DNA of 64,000 nt from Heliocidaris tuberculata (Eukaryota; Echinodermata; Echinoidea; Camarodonta; Echinometridae), in contig CM046832.1 in the NCBI GenBank assembly GCA_025618425.1, forward strand, positions 18,323,608 to 18,387,607, in the 5' to 3' direction. This document shows positions 1 to 11,349 of the stretch, one piece after another; within the stretch, counting starts at the first letter, position 1, and each line of letters starts with the position of its first letter. Below the pieces are notes generated by a model. It was not told the DNA's origin, made no database searches, and saw only the letters and a program-made list of their open reading frames with translations. The position numbers were made by a program, and so were the translations under genes.

Positions 1-720
1 CAAAACCAACCCAGAGACTGAATTAGATTCACATTTGACAATTGCCTTTTAGTGCATATATAAATATATTTTGACGCGAAATATGTCAGGGAAAGATAAT
101 CGAAATTTTAATGTGGAACATCCGTTTAAAAGAGAAATATTTGATTTTTTAAATCAATTAATTAATTTATTTATTGAAATGTATTTACTCAGGATAAAAA
201 TGATCAGCAAAAGCTGTTTTACATCATGGTCCTGATTAAAGGACATACAAGAATAAAGACATACAAAAAAATACAAAATATGAAATATAAATGCAAGTTA
301 CAAAAGAGCATCAAAATTGCAGTAGCATATTGAATTTCAAAAAAAAAATCAAAATAGATGCAGAAAGGTAAAGAGAAAGAGGTGTGAGAAAAGAGACAAG
401 GTTGGAGGGTATTAGAGAGAGAGAAAAGAGGAAGTAGGAGAAAGCATAGATAGAACAAAGAGAAGATAAAGAGATTGAATTTGGAAAAAGAAGAGAATGA
501 AATGCTGGAAAAGTGGAAGCGAGGAAGAAGATGAAAAATACATAATTACAGAATACAATAACCATTTGATTTGATTTATTTCATAATTCCATTTTAATAC
601 AAACAAAACATGTATATAATCAATATCCTTTATACAGATAACACAATACAATACAATAAAATTGACACTGTATATATAAAGGAAAACTTTGGTAAGAAGA
701 ATAAGAAGTAATGAAATATG
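1..720. other. AT-rich noncoding DNA
   Basis: No gene seen. 361-540 is a purine-rich (GA) stretch. 565-600 has gatttgatttgatttattt, which looks like the inverted tail of a LINE-type retrotransposon. Confidence 0.5.
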
Positions 721-749
721 TATATGTGTGTGTGTGTGTATATATATAG

Positions 750-776
<27 letters not shown>
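721..776. repeat. (TG)n/(TA)n microsatellite
   Basis: TGTG run merging into TATA dinucleotides. Confidence 0.9.
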
Positions 777-780
<4 letters not shown>

Positions 781-905
781 AACGGCGTCTCGGTTAATCG
801 TATAGTGTGATGATTGATGAGACAGGAGACTCGGACGAAGCTGAACTTCACCTTTATTATATCAAGCTTTCGGCCTTCCCGGCCTTCTTCAGGTTCTGAA
901 GATAA
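781..905. mobile_element. Possible Penelope-like element terminus
   Basis: Contains ctttattatatcaagctttc, then a duplicated cggccttc motif, then the short hairpin cttcag-gtt-ctgaag. Such 'tttcggcc...cttcttcag' blocks are typical of the terminal repeats of Penelope-like retroelements. No reverse transcriptase is adjacent, so it is a fragment. Confidence 0.4.
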
Positions 906-1201
906 TAATATAAACATATAGTATATACTTCAATATAAACACATGTCATTGTGTGTTTTTATATTCCATTTGATAACAAAATATACATTTGCATATTGAT
1001 ATCAGCATATGCCTTCATGGCTATAGTTTATTACAAGTAAGTTAATGAATGAATGATAAGAGCATAGCTCGGAAATATTGTACAGAAATTTAATGTAAAA
1101 GACCGCTTACCTAAAGTGAAGTTTCGTTTAGGGTGACTAATGTATGTGTGTGGTATCTGGGTGTGTGTAAAATTGTGCTGTCAAGAGTGAATAAATTAAT
1201 G

Positions 1202-1205
<4 letters not shown>

Positions 1206-1259
<54 letters not shown>
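1206..1259. repeat. (TA)27 microsatellite
   Basis: Uninterrupted TA dinucleotides of about 54 bp. Confidence 0.95.
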
Positions 1260-1261
<2 letters not shown>

Positions 1262-1689
1262 GTAAGAGAATTGAAAAAACTATGTGAGAAAATTGTTAGA
1301 AAACATATCCTAATCTTCCACAGCGTTTGTTATGCATACTGTAAATTTTCTGTCACTTGACATGCGGAATGATGTAATTTTTTTTTTCGTCCCCTTGTTT
1401 TTGTTATGTGACGTTGAATGCGTGAACATTTGATTTGTAATTATACCTCGTACGGGGTCCAAACAAAACTTCCAGTCTCCCCTCTCTGGGGTGAGGGGAG
1501 GGGGGGGGGGGGAGTTGGAGCAAACTAGATTTTTCATGATATTTTTGTGGGAATTAGGAGCAAAATAGTTTTCAGCATTTTGCTTGTGTTAATTATTTCC
1601 CGCCGAAATCCCTCTGGCCCTCCCCATGCCCCAGAAGGGAGGCGGGATATTTTCCGGCCTAAAAATGTCCCCCCTGAAATATTTTGAAA

Positions 1690-1771
1690 TCCAGATTTCA
1701 TCGTATCAGTAGTATCTATAATAGTAGTAATGGTAGTAGTAGTGGAAGTAGTAATAAAAGTAGTAGTAGAA

Positions 1772-1816
<45 letters not shown>

Positions 1817-1841
1817 ATAGTAGTGGTGGTGGTGGAAATAG

Positions 1842-1874
<33 letters not shown>

Positions 1875-1883
1875 TAAGAAGTA

Positions 1884-1928
<45 letters not shown>

Positions 1929-1934
1929 TTGGTG

Positions 1935-1994
<60 letters not shown>

Positions 1995-2057
1995 CATCTA
2001 GTTGTAATAGTAATAGTAGTAGGAGTAATAATAGTGACAGTAGTAGTAGAAGTAGAT
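1690..2057. repeat. (TAG)n/(GGT)n trinucleotide satellite
   Basis: About 370 bp of imperfect TAG/GTA triplets with GGT blocks. Frames through it encode only poly-Ser, poly-Val, poly-Leu or poly-Tyr and are not genes. Confidence 0.95.
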
Positions 2058-2281
2058 AGTAGTTATACATTAGCGGAAATTGTGTTTGGAAAGAAATAAC
2101 ACTCATATTTATTGAAGACTTTGTATTACTGAAAATGAAATTTCTACTTTAAGGCGTTTAACTGGGCACTTAGGGTTTGGGTAAGTAATATGGCTAGAGA
2201 TGATCTATAACAGCCTATTTCCAGAACTCAGATAAAATGAAAGACAGTGTTTATGTATTAAATACATGCTATTTCAGATCG

Positions 2282-3495
2282 TACTCTCTAAATTTAAAGG
2301 AGTGCATTTTGCCGCTCGACATTAAGAGTGAAGAAACTTTCACCCCAAATTGAGTGGTAAAGCACTCCCTTTTGAGTGAGCATGCCGATATTCCTTCATC
2401 AGCCGTCTAACTCACTGACAGAGCGAGCCTGTGTTCCGCTCAATATCGTGTGCAGACTGACGTATTTTCACTCGTGAGCAACGAGTAACGCAAGGCAACC
2501 AATGACAAGCTGCTTAAAATTCATTGTCCGTGTCATTTCTTTGTTGTGAACAAAACTACAGGCACCACTCTTGAAAAAGAGTGGTTTAATAACCTAACGA
2601 ACCGAGCTAAATATTTTATAAGTGACAGCACATCGGTTACAACGTGCAAACCAAGAGAGATTACAACGTATCGGTACTGGCTGGGCTTCGGGAAGGAAAA
2701 TTAGCATAATTCGCATATTTAAATGATATAGGGGTTTTGTAATGACTCATTTTGACAGATTATTTTTTGCTAAAGTTGTCTTGTCGAGAATCAGTGGTTA
2801 CATTTGATAATTCAGTAGGGATTTTTTTTTTTAAATGAAAGTGTTAGTTTACTAACTGTTACATCAATGATTTGTTATATGGATAGATAGTGTAGTACAT
2901 CCCTAAGTGATAGCATCGTGTGTTTCCAATTAGTCTTCACACTTCACATTTTGGGACTAACCTAATCTAAAAAGATCTATCTCGAAACAAGACTAATTAC
3001 ATGACAGAGAAGCAGACAGAATTCTTATAAATGACGCTAAGAATTTCATCATGACCCGATGGATTTCACCGTGGCTTCACTTTACTATGCAGCTTCTGGT
3101 CTGTTCATGCTGATCAATTGCCATCGACTGATGAGTGATTGCTGGTAGGCCTGGCCTGTGCCGATAACTCCAGCCATCAGCAGCGGTCATACATTTTGAC
3201 CAGACGGACGGGGAGCTCGGCAAGGCACGGGGGCATCCTGACAAGATAGCCGGCGTAGCTAACCGTGCCCGTCAGTTTGATGATTTCAGTCAGAAAGGAG
3301 TGAATTATCTCCACTCTGTCCACATGAGTGGTAAAAAATTTCACTCTTTAAAGGATTGGTGTTTCACTCTTTCCTGAGTGAACTAGTGACCACTCTTTTT
3401 CACTCAAAAAAGGGTTGTCCCTCATTTAACTCTTTGTGAGAGTGGAATTTCACTCTCTTTTGAGTGTTTTTTCACGCTTTTACATTTAGAGAGTA
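2282..3495. mobile_element. TIR element rich in CACTC/GAGTG
   Basis: Ends are TACTCTCTAAATTTAAAGGA at 2282 and the complement of TACTCTCTAAATGTAAAAGC at 3495. The first and last 200 bp are dense in GAGTG/CACTC, resembling subterminal transposase sites. No coding capacity seen. A target duplication is not evident. Confidence 0.6.
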
Positions 3496-4047
3496 ATGGA
3501 TATAGAAACGAAGCTGGGAAAAAAAAATCACACAGTACATTTTTCGGCCTTTCCGGAACTCGGTCTTCTCTTTAAATATGCATGTCGATTGAAAATTATG
3601 CAAGTTGCTGCAGTCAACGAAATCTTACAACACTGACCAAATTCATATTCATCAGTGGAAATACCATTTCGAAGCACATTTTGATAACATACACTGGTAA
3701 ATATCAAAAGCAGACAAATAAATCTGTGCCCCATTTATCACGTTTATTTCTCTCTGAAGAGCATGCTCACTTGGTTTGATCTGATTTCCTTTTTTAATTC
3801 TAAAAAAATTATATTGAATGCTTCTACAGTGAGCACGTTTTGCCTTTCTTTTGCCTATAGCTAACAAGATATGAATCTGTTGTCGGCATGTATATACATG
3901 GTCTTGTTGATTCAAGTTCGGCGAAGTAGACTTCATTTACATTTAGATGAAATTCTTAGCGTCATTTATAAGAATTCTGTCTGCTTCTCTGTCATGTAAT
4001 TAGTCTTGTTTCGAGATAGATCTTTTTAGATTAGGTTAGTCCCAAAA
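2949..4047. repeat. 102-bp perfect inverted repeat, arms 896 bp apart
   Basis: 2949-3050 and 3946-4047 are exact reverse complements over about 102 bp by eye (ttttgggactaacctaatct at one end, ctaagaatttcatc at the other). One arm is inside the 2282-3495 element, the other outside it. No gene lies between. Confidence 0.85.
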
Positions 4048-5266
4048 AAACTTTGACATATATCAATTTAGTTGACTGAAATTAAAATATTGATTGATCA
4101 CAGTTCGATTGATATTGTAACCAAGAAACCTGAGGCAAATTGTTTTCAAAGTGATCCGCCTCCGTTAATGATTATGGTAAGTAGATGGGACTACAAAATG
4201 ATGAAAATCCTTCTCCTGACATGATCCATTGGGACTGTTCCCTTTATGATGACATCCGCACTAATTTTGTCACGCGCTTCATTCTATGGCCATCATCATC
4301 CGTAACAAAAGGCGGGAAAATACGTTAATAGTGGACCAATTTCTAATATACCGGGTATTTTCGTCACACGATACTCAAAGATGGAAGTCATAAGTGTAGG
4401 CGACTTACAGAGTGCGCGTGATTTCTTTCTCGCCATAATTTCGCTTGGATTCATTTTGGCTTTTAATCGGTTTCATTAGGGACTCCTTAACACGACTGAA
4501 TCCGTAAGTGCAAAGAGGTCGAGATGGACTCCTCAAAGAGGGCGGGAGATCAAGTTTCCATACTAATGAAGGGCGACGAGAAAATACACCGTCCATTACA
4601 CGTGGATGGTGCTGTCTGATATTGCTTGGTGCATTCACACTGAGTCATAATCTTGACCTCATGTAACATGCAATGTTTGGATAAAATGGCTTTGCTTTGA
4701 ACTTCGATTTGCACTTGTATTAATGATTCACGTCCACACGATTAGATAATCACCTTCATTTTGGTTCCGGATGACTGAGCCCTGGTCTTTCACCCCGGCA
4801 AGCAAACCCCCTTAGAACTTTCTCCCAGGGCAATTACCTCCGGACAATTATCCACCGGAACACAACCCACAGGACAATTACCTTTTGAATTACCTTTTGA
4901 ATATTATTCCTCGGACAACTACTAAGAGAGAGTAACTAGCGTGTTGGTTCCCGGGTAAATGTCCTATACGAGTAGCTGCCCCAGGGGTAGTTTTCAGGAT
5001 GGTAGCCAAGGAGGCAGTTGTCCTAGAATATTTCGTTTCTTTATTCTCAAACATTTACTTTCGTTTCCTTCCCCATATTCATTTCTTATCCTTCTTTGGT
5101 GTCAGTTTCCCTTTCTTTCTTTATTTAAATCAAATTTTCTCTCTTCTTAAGACGCGGCATAGCCATGGCTATAATATGGAAAGATGTCATGCCTTCCATA
5201 TGAAACTCTGCGATAATTCTTATAGGTACCCCCTTCCTCAAAAGGAAATAAAGTTTAACAGAAACT
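4048..5266. other. Noncoding, no recognised feature
   Basis: No exon-like or repeat structure stands out. Confidence 0.4.
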
Positions 5267-5413
5267 GGGGCCCGTTGCACAAAACTTGCGTTTAATCGCA
5301 ACTCCTAAAAATCAAACGAAAGTCCTAAATGCGCACTTCTGATTGGCTGAAAATAAAGTTGCGTTTGATTTTCCTGAGTTGCGTTCAAACGCAAGTTTTG
5401 TGCAACGGGCCCC
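5267..5413. mobile_element. Palindromic GGGGCCCGTTGCAC MITE, copy 1
   Basis: 147 bp, nearly palindromic. Ends are GGGGCCCGTTGCACAAAACT and its complement. A second copy is at 62524-62669. Confidence 0.85.
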
Positions 5414-6031
5414 AGAAGTGACCCACGGAAAATCGTTGCCCGCGTACCTACTAAAGAAGAAAATGTCTACGCCTTTAATCCGACCCCATCCCCTTGACAG
5501 TCTCTTCCCTAGTTTTATCTTTTTTTTATTTGGCATGATCCCTCTACAATCTCTTACTTTTTTTTCTCCCCTTTCTATTTCTCTGTCGATGCACTTTTCA
5601 CTTCTGTAATAACGTCTGTTTCATGATCATGCCTATGAGCAACTTCATATCAATGTAAACCGGAGTGACTGAAATGGCTTTACTACAAAACATAAACTGT
5701 ATTATATCCATTCTTACATATGAAGAAAAAAAGGCAAAGCATATTCCATGCAGTGTGTTAAAAAATTGTTGTTTTTATCATTCGTTGGCAGTTATTCCAA
5801 CAACTTTGACATTGCTCTTCACTGCCCTCTTTGCGGGTTGTAACCGAGAGTATTTTAATACAATATTACCAAATTCTCTAAGGTCAAAAAAATGAGAGGC
5901 ATGATACAAAATGAATATTGATTCGCGGAAATAGGTTAGGAGATCAAAACAAGAAAAACGTGAAAGACTTCACAAATCGAGTCGTACTAATGCATAGCTT
6001 ATATCTGTTACTGGATAGCGGACTTGATTTT

Positions 6032-6065
6032 ACTCTCTCTCTCTCTCTCTCTCTCCCCCCTTTCT

Positions 6066-6110
<45 letters not shown>

Positions 6111-6130
6111 CCCTTCTCTCTTCTATCTCT
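6032..6130. repeat. (TC)n microsatellite
   Basis: Pyrimidine dinucleotide run with T/C interruptions. Confidence 0.9.
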
Positions 6131-6834
6131 TCCGGTTCTCTCTTAGTTACAAAGTTTGTAAAGTCTATGTAGTGATTTGAACTTTTTTAGCTTATTTTAG
6201 TTACTTCAATGAAATTTTTAAATTCAAATATTCAAAATGCTTATGTCCGAAATCATAAAGCAATGTCATTCATTAATACATGCCTTTGAGTTATAATCCC
6301 TTTACTGTATGTTTCTACTCCACTTTTTGTCCGATTACCGAGCATCTTCTCCAAATAGCATGTGGACAGAGTAACATGAAGAGTCGGCACATAAACAACA
6401 AAATACAAAACCACAAGTCTGGCCTGTCTGCTCCATCGGGAATGTTTACAAGAAAAATATAACAAGAATAACTGTGGTTAATATTACACTCCTAGTATCC
6501 AGATTTGTTCAGCATGGGGCCTCGAATGTTTAAAAGATGGGGGTGCGAGTGAATGCAAACGATCATCTTGGAATTTTCATGTTTATACACACAGAAAATG
6601 CCTGCATAGTTAAAATTTTCCGTGTAAATTATTTTACGTGTGTAATCGCATTAGTTCACCAGGAATTTGGTAATTTGATTAGAGAACATGCGCTTGAAAT
6701 AACCAGGCAACGGTGTAAAAATTACCAGATTTGTGTTGGCTACTGGTTAACCCGGAACTCTGGTTTAACACTCTTTCTGTTAAATTTTACAAAGATTTTT
6801 TTTTTTTCAGTGTTGTGAAACCGTATGAATATGT

Positions 6835-7034
6835 ACACTCTTAAAAATCCCGGGTCAGATTGACCCGGAAATCAGTCCGTTGGGGCCACACTTCGTTCCG
6901 GGTCAAAAATGACCCGGAATAAGGTCCGATGTGACACAGAAAGGACCAGATCTGACCCAGAAAGGGTCACATCGGAGTGTGGCCCCAACGGACTGATTTC
7001 CGGGTCAAATCTGACCCGGGATTTTTTGGAGTGT
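6835..7034. mobile_element. Palindromic MITE with GGGTCA/TGACCC motifs
   Basis: 200 bp starting ACACTCTTAAAAATCCCGGG and ending in its near complement (CCCGGGATTTTTTGGAGTGT). Several internal gggtca-n-tgaccc mini-palindromes. Confidence 0.8.
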
Positions 7035-7117
7035 AGAAGAGCCCACAAGGGCGTTGCTAGACCATTCTGAACTGGAGGGGGAGATCTTGGACCGAATGTG
7101 CAGACAAGAAAATAGCT

Positions 7118-7200
7118 GAAAAAAAGAAAAAGAAAAGAAAAAAGAAAAAAGAAAAAAGAAAAAAGAAAAAAGAAAAAGAAAAAAGAAAAAAGAAAAAAAA

Positions 7201-7232
<32 letters not shown>

Positions 7233-7336
7233 AAAAGGAAAAAAGAAAAAAGAAAAAAGAAAAAAGAAAAAAGAAAAAAGAAAAAAGAAAAAGAAAAAAA
7301 AAAGAAAAAAAAGAAAGAAAAAAGAAAAAAGAAGAA
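7118..7336. repeat. A-rich (GAAAAAA)n satellite
   Basis: Simple 6-7 bp A-rich repeats. The complementary frames read as poly-Phe/Leu/Ser and are not genes. Confidence 0.9.
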
Positions 7337-8368
7337 CATTTCCACACAGATGTTCATAATCATTTTTCTGAGAATGAAAAAATACAAATATAAGAGCCTA
7401 CAAAATTTAATTTGCCAACCATGCCAACATAAAATTTTTAATAGGGGGTGTCACACCCCAGACCTCTTTTAGTGACATACCATAAGAGCACTTGAGATGT
7501 GTGAATCAATACATTGCATTTTATCATATCACATTTAGTTCAGAGCTACCTGTCGACATGTCAAAAATACCATGTCCAGATTGAAGTCATTTCTCTTTAA
7601 CAGAATCAGTAAATAATCAGATTGAATTTTTTTTTCTTGAATTTTCAGACAAAGGTATTTTTCTGGTGTCATTCCAATACACATAAATTGAATAAGTTAA
7701 GCGGAATCAGCGAATTATAAATTGTTTGTACTATCATCATCATCATCATCATTGTTATTTACTCAGCTTTCAATGGCTGAAGGTTTCCGTTTTAATGCAC
7801 CCTACAGAGCTGGAGCAAGAAATACTATGAAGTACGCTAAAAATAAGGCGTTTTAAAACATGCGAACGCAAGAAAGCTCAAAAGAAGCCATAATGCTGTT
7901 TTGGGATGATGTTATACAAGCTTTTATACGGTTTCCTCCTTTTTATACTTCTAATAGATCCGATATTTCTCTTTTGCAATATTGATTACAAATCATCCAG
8001 GGGTGTCATATGTTTTATTTAAAGTTTAATACGTTTTGTCACAAATCAATCAATGTAAGGTTTATACAAGCTTGGTATGGTTTCTATCCTCCTTTTTTAT
8101 TTGAAATATTTCTATTTATGGGTAAAATTCGTTATGATTCATATGGTAACAAAATATATGTAACATTACAAAAGAACATAATTATCAATAAAATGATATA
8201 CACTATCGAAACCCAATACTCCCATTGATTACTGAATCATGAATAAGTTACAAATATGCTAAAATGCGATAATAATGCACATGATTATTGGTGTATTTAT
8301 ATTTTTCTGGAATTCAGGCTGCCAACAGGTTCCAAATAACGTTTACGAAATAAGCATTAGTCTGGGAG
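7337..8368. other. Noncoding AT-rich DNA
   Basis: No gene seen. A short (CAT)n run lies at 7735-7753. Confidence 0.4.
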
Positions 8369-9612
8369 CCTGTCCCGAAATAGTCACCCCATTTTACATA
8401 CGAGATTTGACCCCTTAAAGCTACTTATGTCATCCATGTCATTCACAAAAAGCTTGTCAGCCCAAACGAAGCCGCCGGGTTTGGCCCCCAGAGCCCCCCA
8501 AAAGGGCCCCAAAGTCGGGTCGATTTCAACCCATCTAACATATGCTCCAAACTTTGTCAGAAGGAAGGCGTATGACTATACATTACCAAAACACCAAAAT
8601 TGACAAAATTTTCGGTTGGGATGGGTAGTCAGAAGGCCCCTAAAAATTTGGGCAAATTTTTCCCCTTATAAGGCCCATTGACACAATTTTGTCAGAAGAA
8701 AGAGGTATGGGTGCACATTACAAAAATATAAAAACTGACAAAAACTTCCATTGGGAAGGGGATGTAACACGCCCCTGAAAAAAACACCAAAGTGCCCTAA
8801 ACCATGCTTTGCTGTCCAAAATGCTCTGGATGTAGAGAAAAAACATTTTTAGACATTGCAACCTTAATAACTCCAAAGTGTCTCATTCAGTTCAGATCAA
8901 AGTTACGTAGTACAATTTTGAGTATTGTATCTTTCTTGGGGTACAATTTGGTGTCAAGTGATAATTTCAATAAGTTATTAAATTGTAAAAGTTGTATTGC
9001 TTTCTCAAAAGTAGTCAAATGATATTGCCAGGATTATATAAACGCACGCATTGTCCATCTGCGCTTGTTTGACAAGGCATAATGGAGTAGCTTGCAAGTT
9101 ATTTGTGTAATTAACACACAAATGGTAGATTTCAGCATGGCAGCTACGTAGCCCGGATACTTAGCAAGCTCCTCTATGATATGTCTTGTCAAACAGGTGC
9201 AGATGAACAATTTTTGTGAATTACATGGATGGTCTTAAGCCCCTTTCACAATTGGTCTGCGACCGTTTGCGACCATTTGGTCGCAAGACAGGCTGCAACA
9301 GGCTTCAATCGCCATCGATCTCATCAGCTCGTAGAAAGGCATTCACAAATGCAACAGCGGTCGTAAAAAAAAAGCGACTAGAAGAGACCGTTGCACGAGT
9401 AAGTCGCATTTGCTCGCATATGCTCGTACGAGTGGTCTTGCGTTCACATGCGAGTGTTGCACGAGTGATTGCGAGTGGCTTGACGCCAATCACAATAGTC
9501 GCACGATCGATTGCATGGTCGTGCGAGGGGATGTGAGACCATGCGATCGCTCGTGCGATTGAATGAGACCGGTGCAAGTGGTCGTGAGAGTATTCGTGCG
9601 AGTGGCGTGGGG

Positions 9613-9620
9613 TATAAAAA
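9613..9620 (+). promoter_or_regulatory. TATA box inside copy A
   Basis: TATAAAAA within ggggtataaaaacccc, 56 bases before the ATG at 9676. Conserved in copy B. Confidence 0.5.
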
Positions 9621-9675
9621 CCCCCTCGACAATTGACCGGTAGTCAGTTTCAAGTTGGCCTTCTTAATAGTCAAG

Positions 9676-9777
9676 ATGCCAAAGAAGAAAGTTACAAAGA
9701 AGAGAAAGTTGTTAGAAGAGGGCCCTGTTGCAGAGGATCATCTCCATAGTCCCCCTATATATACCCCCGAGGAATAG
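9676..9777 (+). CDS. 33-aa basic micro-ORF in transposon copy A
   Basis: MPKKKVTKKRKLLEEGPVAE, then a short acidic/Pro tail ending TPEE and TAG. The start is a textbook nuclear-localisation-like basic cluster. It sits downstream of a TATA box and is conserved in copy B with one silent change. It is probably the truncated N-terminus of the parent element's protein. Translation is unproven. Confidence 0.35.
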   Translation: MPKKKVTKKRKLLEEGPVAEDHLHSPPIYTPEE

Positions 9778-10397
9778 TCGCATACAGTCTCATACAGTCG
9801 TGCAACGGTAGTACAACGTTGTAAGATGTGCTGCGATCGGTCGTGCAACAGTCTCATGGTCTTAGCACAATCGCACCCATTCGCAAGACTGGTCGCTATA
9901 GGTCGCTAGCGCACGTGCGAGTGTTGCACGACCTCCAGCCCACCCACTGCGACTATTGAGTCTTGCGAACTCTCGCATCTAATCGTGCAACGTTGTGCAA
10001 CACTCATACGAGAATCGCACGACTGGTCTTACGACGTAATGCGAGTGAATCGATCGCATCTGGTCGTGTCTGGATTTTGAGCATGTTCAAAGTTCAGATG
10101 CGACCAGTCACGACCGCCTCAGGTTCGTGCGACCCCCTGCAACGACTGCGAGTGGTCGCAAGACACCAAGCGATCGGTCGTGCAACACCCCGAAAAATCT
10201 GTTGCAGGCGGTCGCAAACTGGTCGCAGACCAATTGTGAAAGGGGCTTTAGTAACTTTAAGGGGTCAAATCTCATATGTGAAATGGGAGTACTATTTTGG
10301 GACAGGCCCCTAGCCTATTGTAAAGGTTCAATATTGTTTTTATTGTAGCCCAAGCTTTGAAAGCCATATGAGTGATCCGATTTGATGAGATTACTTA

Positions 10398-11266
10398 AGG
10401 TGGGTTTTCACGGGGCACGCGAACGATTTGCGAAGGATGCGAATGTCAAAAAAATGGCAAAGTAAAACATCCGTATTTAAGGCTCCAAAAGTTCCCCAAA
10501 GCGTCGTCACTTGGGGGTAACCTCGCTAGTCATAAGGACCGCTATTCATAAGGACCGCTATCCATAACGCGTGACTAAATGAATAGCGGTTTTGTACGAA
10601 TAGCGGTCCTTCTGAATAGCGAGCAAACCATAGACAAATTACCTCGCTATTCATAAAGACATCCATTCATAAGGACCACTATTCATAACTACTCATAAGG
10701 ATCGCTATTCATAAGGCGTGTTAAATGAATAGCGGTTCTTATGAATAGCGAGCGGACCCCGTCAATTGTTCGCGAGAGTCGTTTTTAGTTCGGCCTGAAT
10801 TTAAAAAAAGTTTGAAATATCTTGCGAACGTTTACAGCATCCCGGGTCGTGATTTGCTCTCGAAAATGTCAAAAAAGCTTCGTCATATACGCACAATCTA
10901 CTCACGACGTGCGCGATGTTCGCAAAATCTTCGTGAAACCCCAAAGAGATTCCGATAGTTTGGAAAATGTCTCGCCCATCTCTCGTGCATGCCTCGCGAA
11001 AGCAGCGCAGTTCGTCCGATAATTTCTCGACCTGTTAACGAACTGTTCGCGTATTTCTTGAGAACAGCTGACTTCGCCAAAGAAGCAAACGCGAGCCTTT
11101 CACGTCGAGGCCTACTGTTAATTCGCCTACCGTTCGCGACGATTAATTTGTGCATGTCACGAAGTATTCCCGAACTATTCGCGAGCTACACACGAACCAA
11201 AACCGACTCTTGCATGAACGTTTGGCGAAGGTTTGTCGCATGTTTGGCGTCAAATTGATACACGTC

Positions 11267-11305
<39 letters not shown>

Positions 11306-11349
11306 ACACACGGTCTGACTTCGTTCGCGTGCATCGTGAAAACCCACCT
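10398..11349. mobile_element. Second TTA-flanked TIR element
   Basis: 952 bp with TIRs AGGTGGGTTTTCACG and complement, flanked by TTA at 10395-10397 and 11350-11352. It contains the palindromic array at 10521-10753 and a 34-base A tract at 11270-11303. PIF/Harbinger-like by target duplication only. Confidence 0.7.
10521..10753. repeat. Array of attcataaggaccgct motifs in both orientations
   Basis: About ten copies of the 16-mer attcataaggaccgct or its complement, bounded by CCTCGCTA and TAGCGAG. It looks like two palindromic units in tandem inserted into the surrounding element. Confidence 0.7.

Larger units (their letters stand above)
9238..10247 (+). mobile_element. PIF/Harbinger-like non-autonomous element, copy A
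   Basis: 1010 bp bounded by TIRs AGCCCCTTTCACAATTGGTC and complement, flanked by TTA at 9235-9237 and 10248-10250. A 3-bp TTA/TAA duplication is typical of PIF/Harbinger. Long subterminal regions are full of TCGCAC/GTGCGA-type repeats. The centre has a TATA box and a 33-codon frame, both kept in copy B (37744-38690, opposite orientation, about 60 bp shorter). Longer frames in the repeats are composition artefacts. Confidence 0.75.
8369..10309. mobile_element. Older TIR element split by a later insertion
   Basis: Left arm 8369-8433 (agcctgtcccgaaatagtca...gatttgaccccttaaag) is complementary to the right arm 10251-10309. The TTA-flanked element at 9238-10247 has inserted next to the right arm. 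The interior has no convincing coding sequence. Confidence 0.6.

Noticed and set aside
1534..2106. Long frames of poly-Leu/Ser/Tyr/Val
   Set aside because: They are translations of the TAG satellite in every frame.
6872..7387. Frames of poly-Phe/Ser on the minus strand
   Set aside because: Produced by the A-rich simple repeat and the adjoining MITE.
9216..10348. Arg/Ser/Thr-rich frames of 70-116 codons, also seen at 37714-38697
   Set aside because: They arise from gtcgcaagac-type subterminal repeats; conservation between copies reflects recent transposition of DNA, not protein selection.
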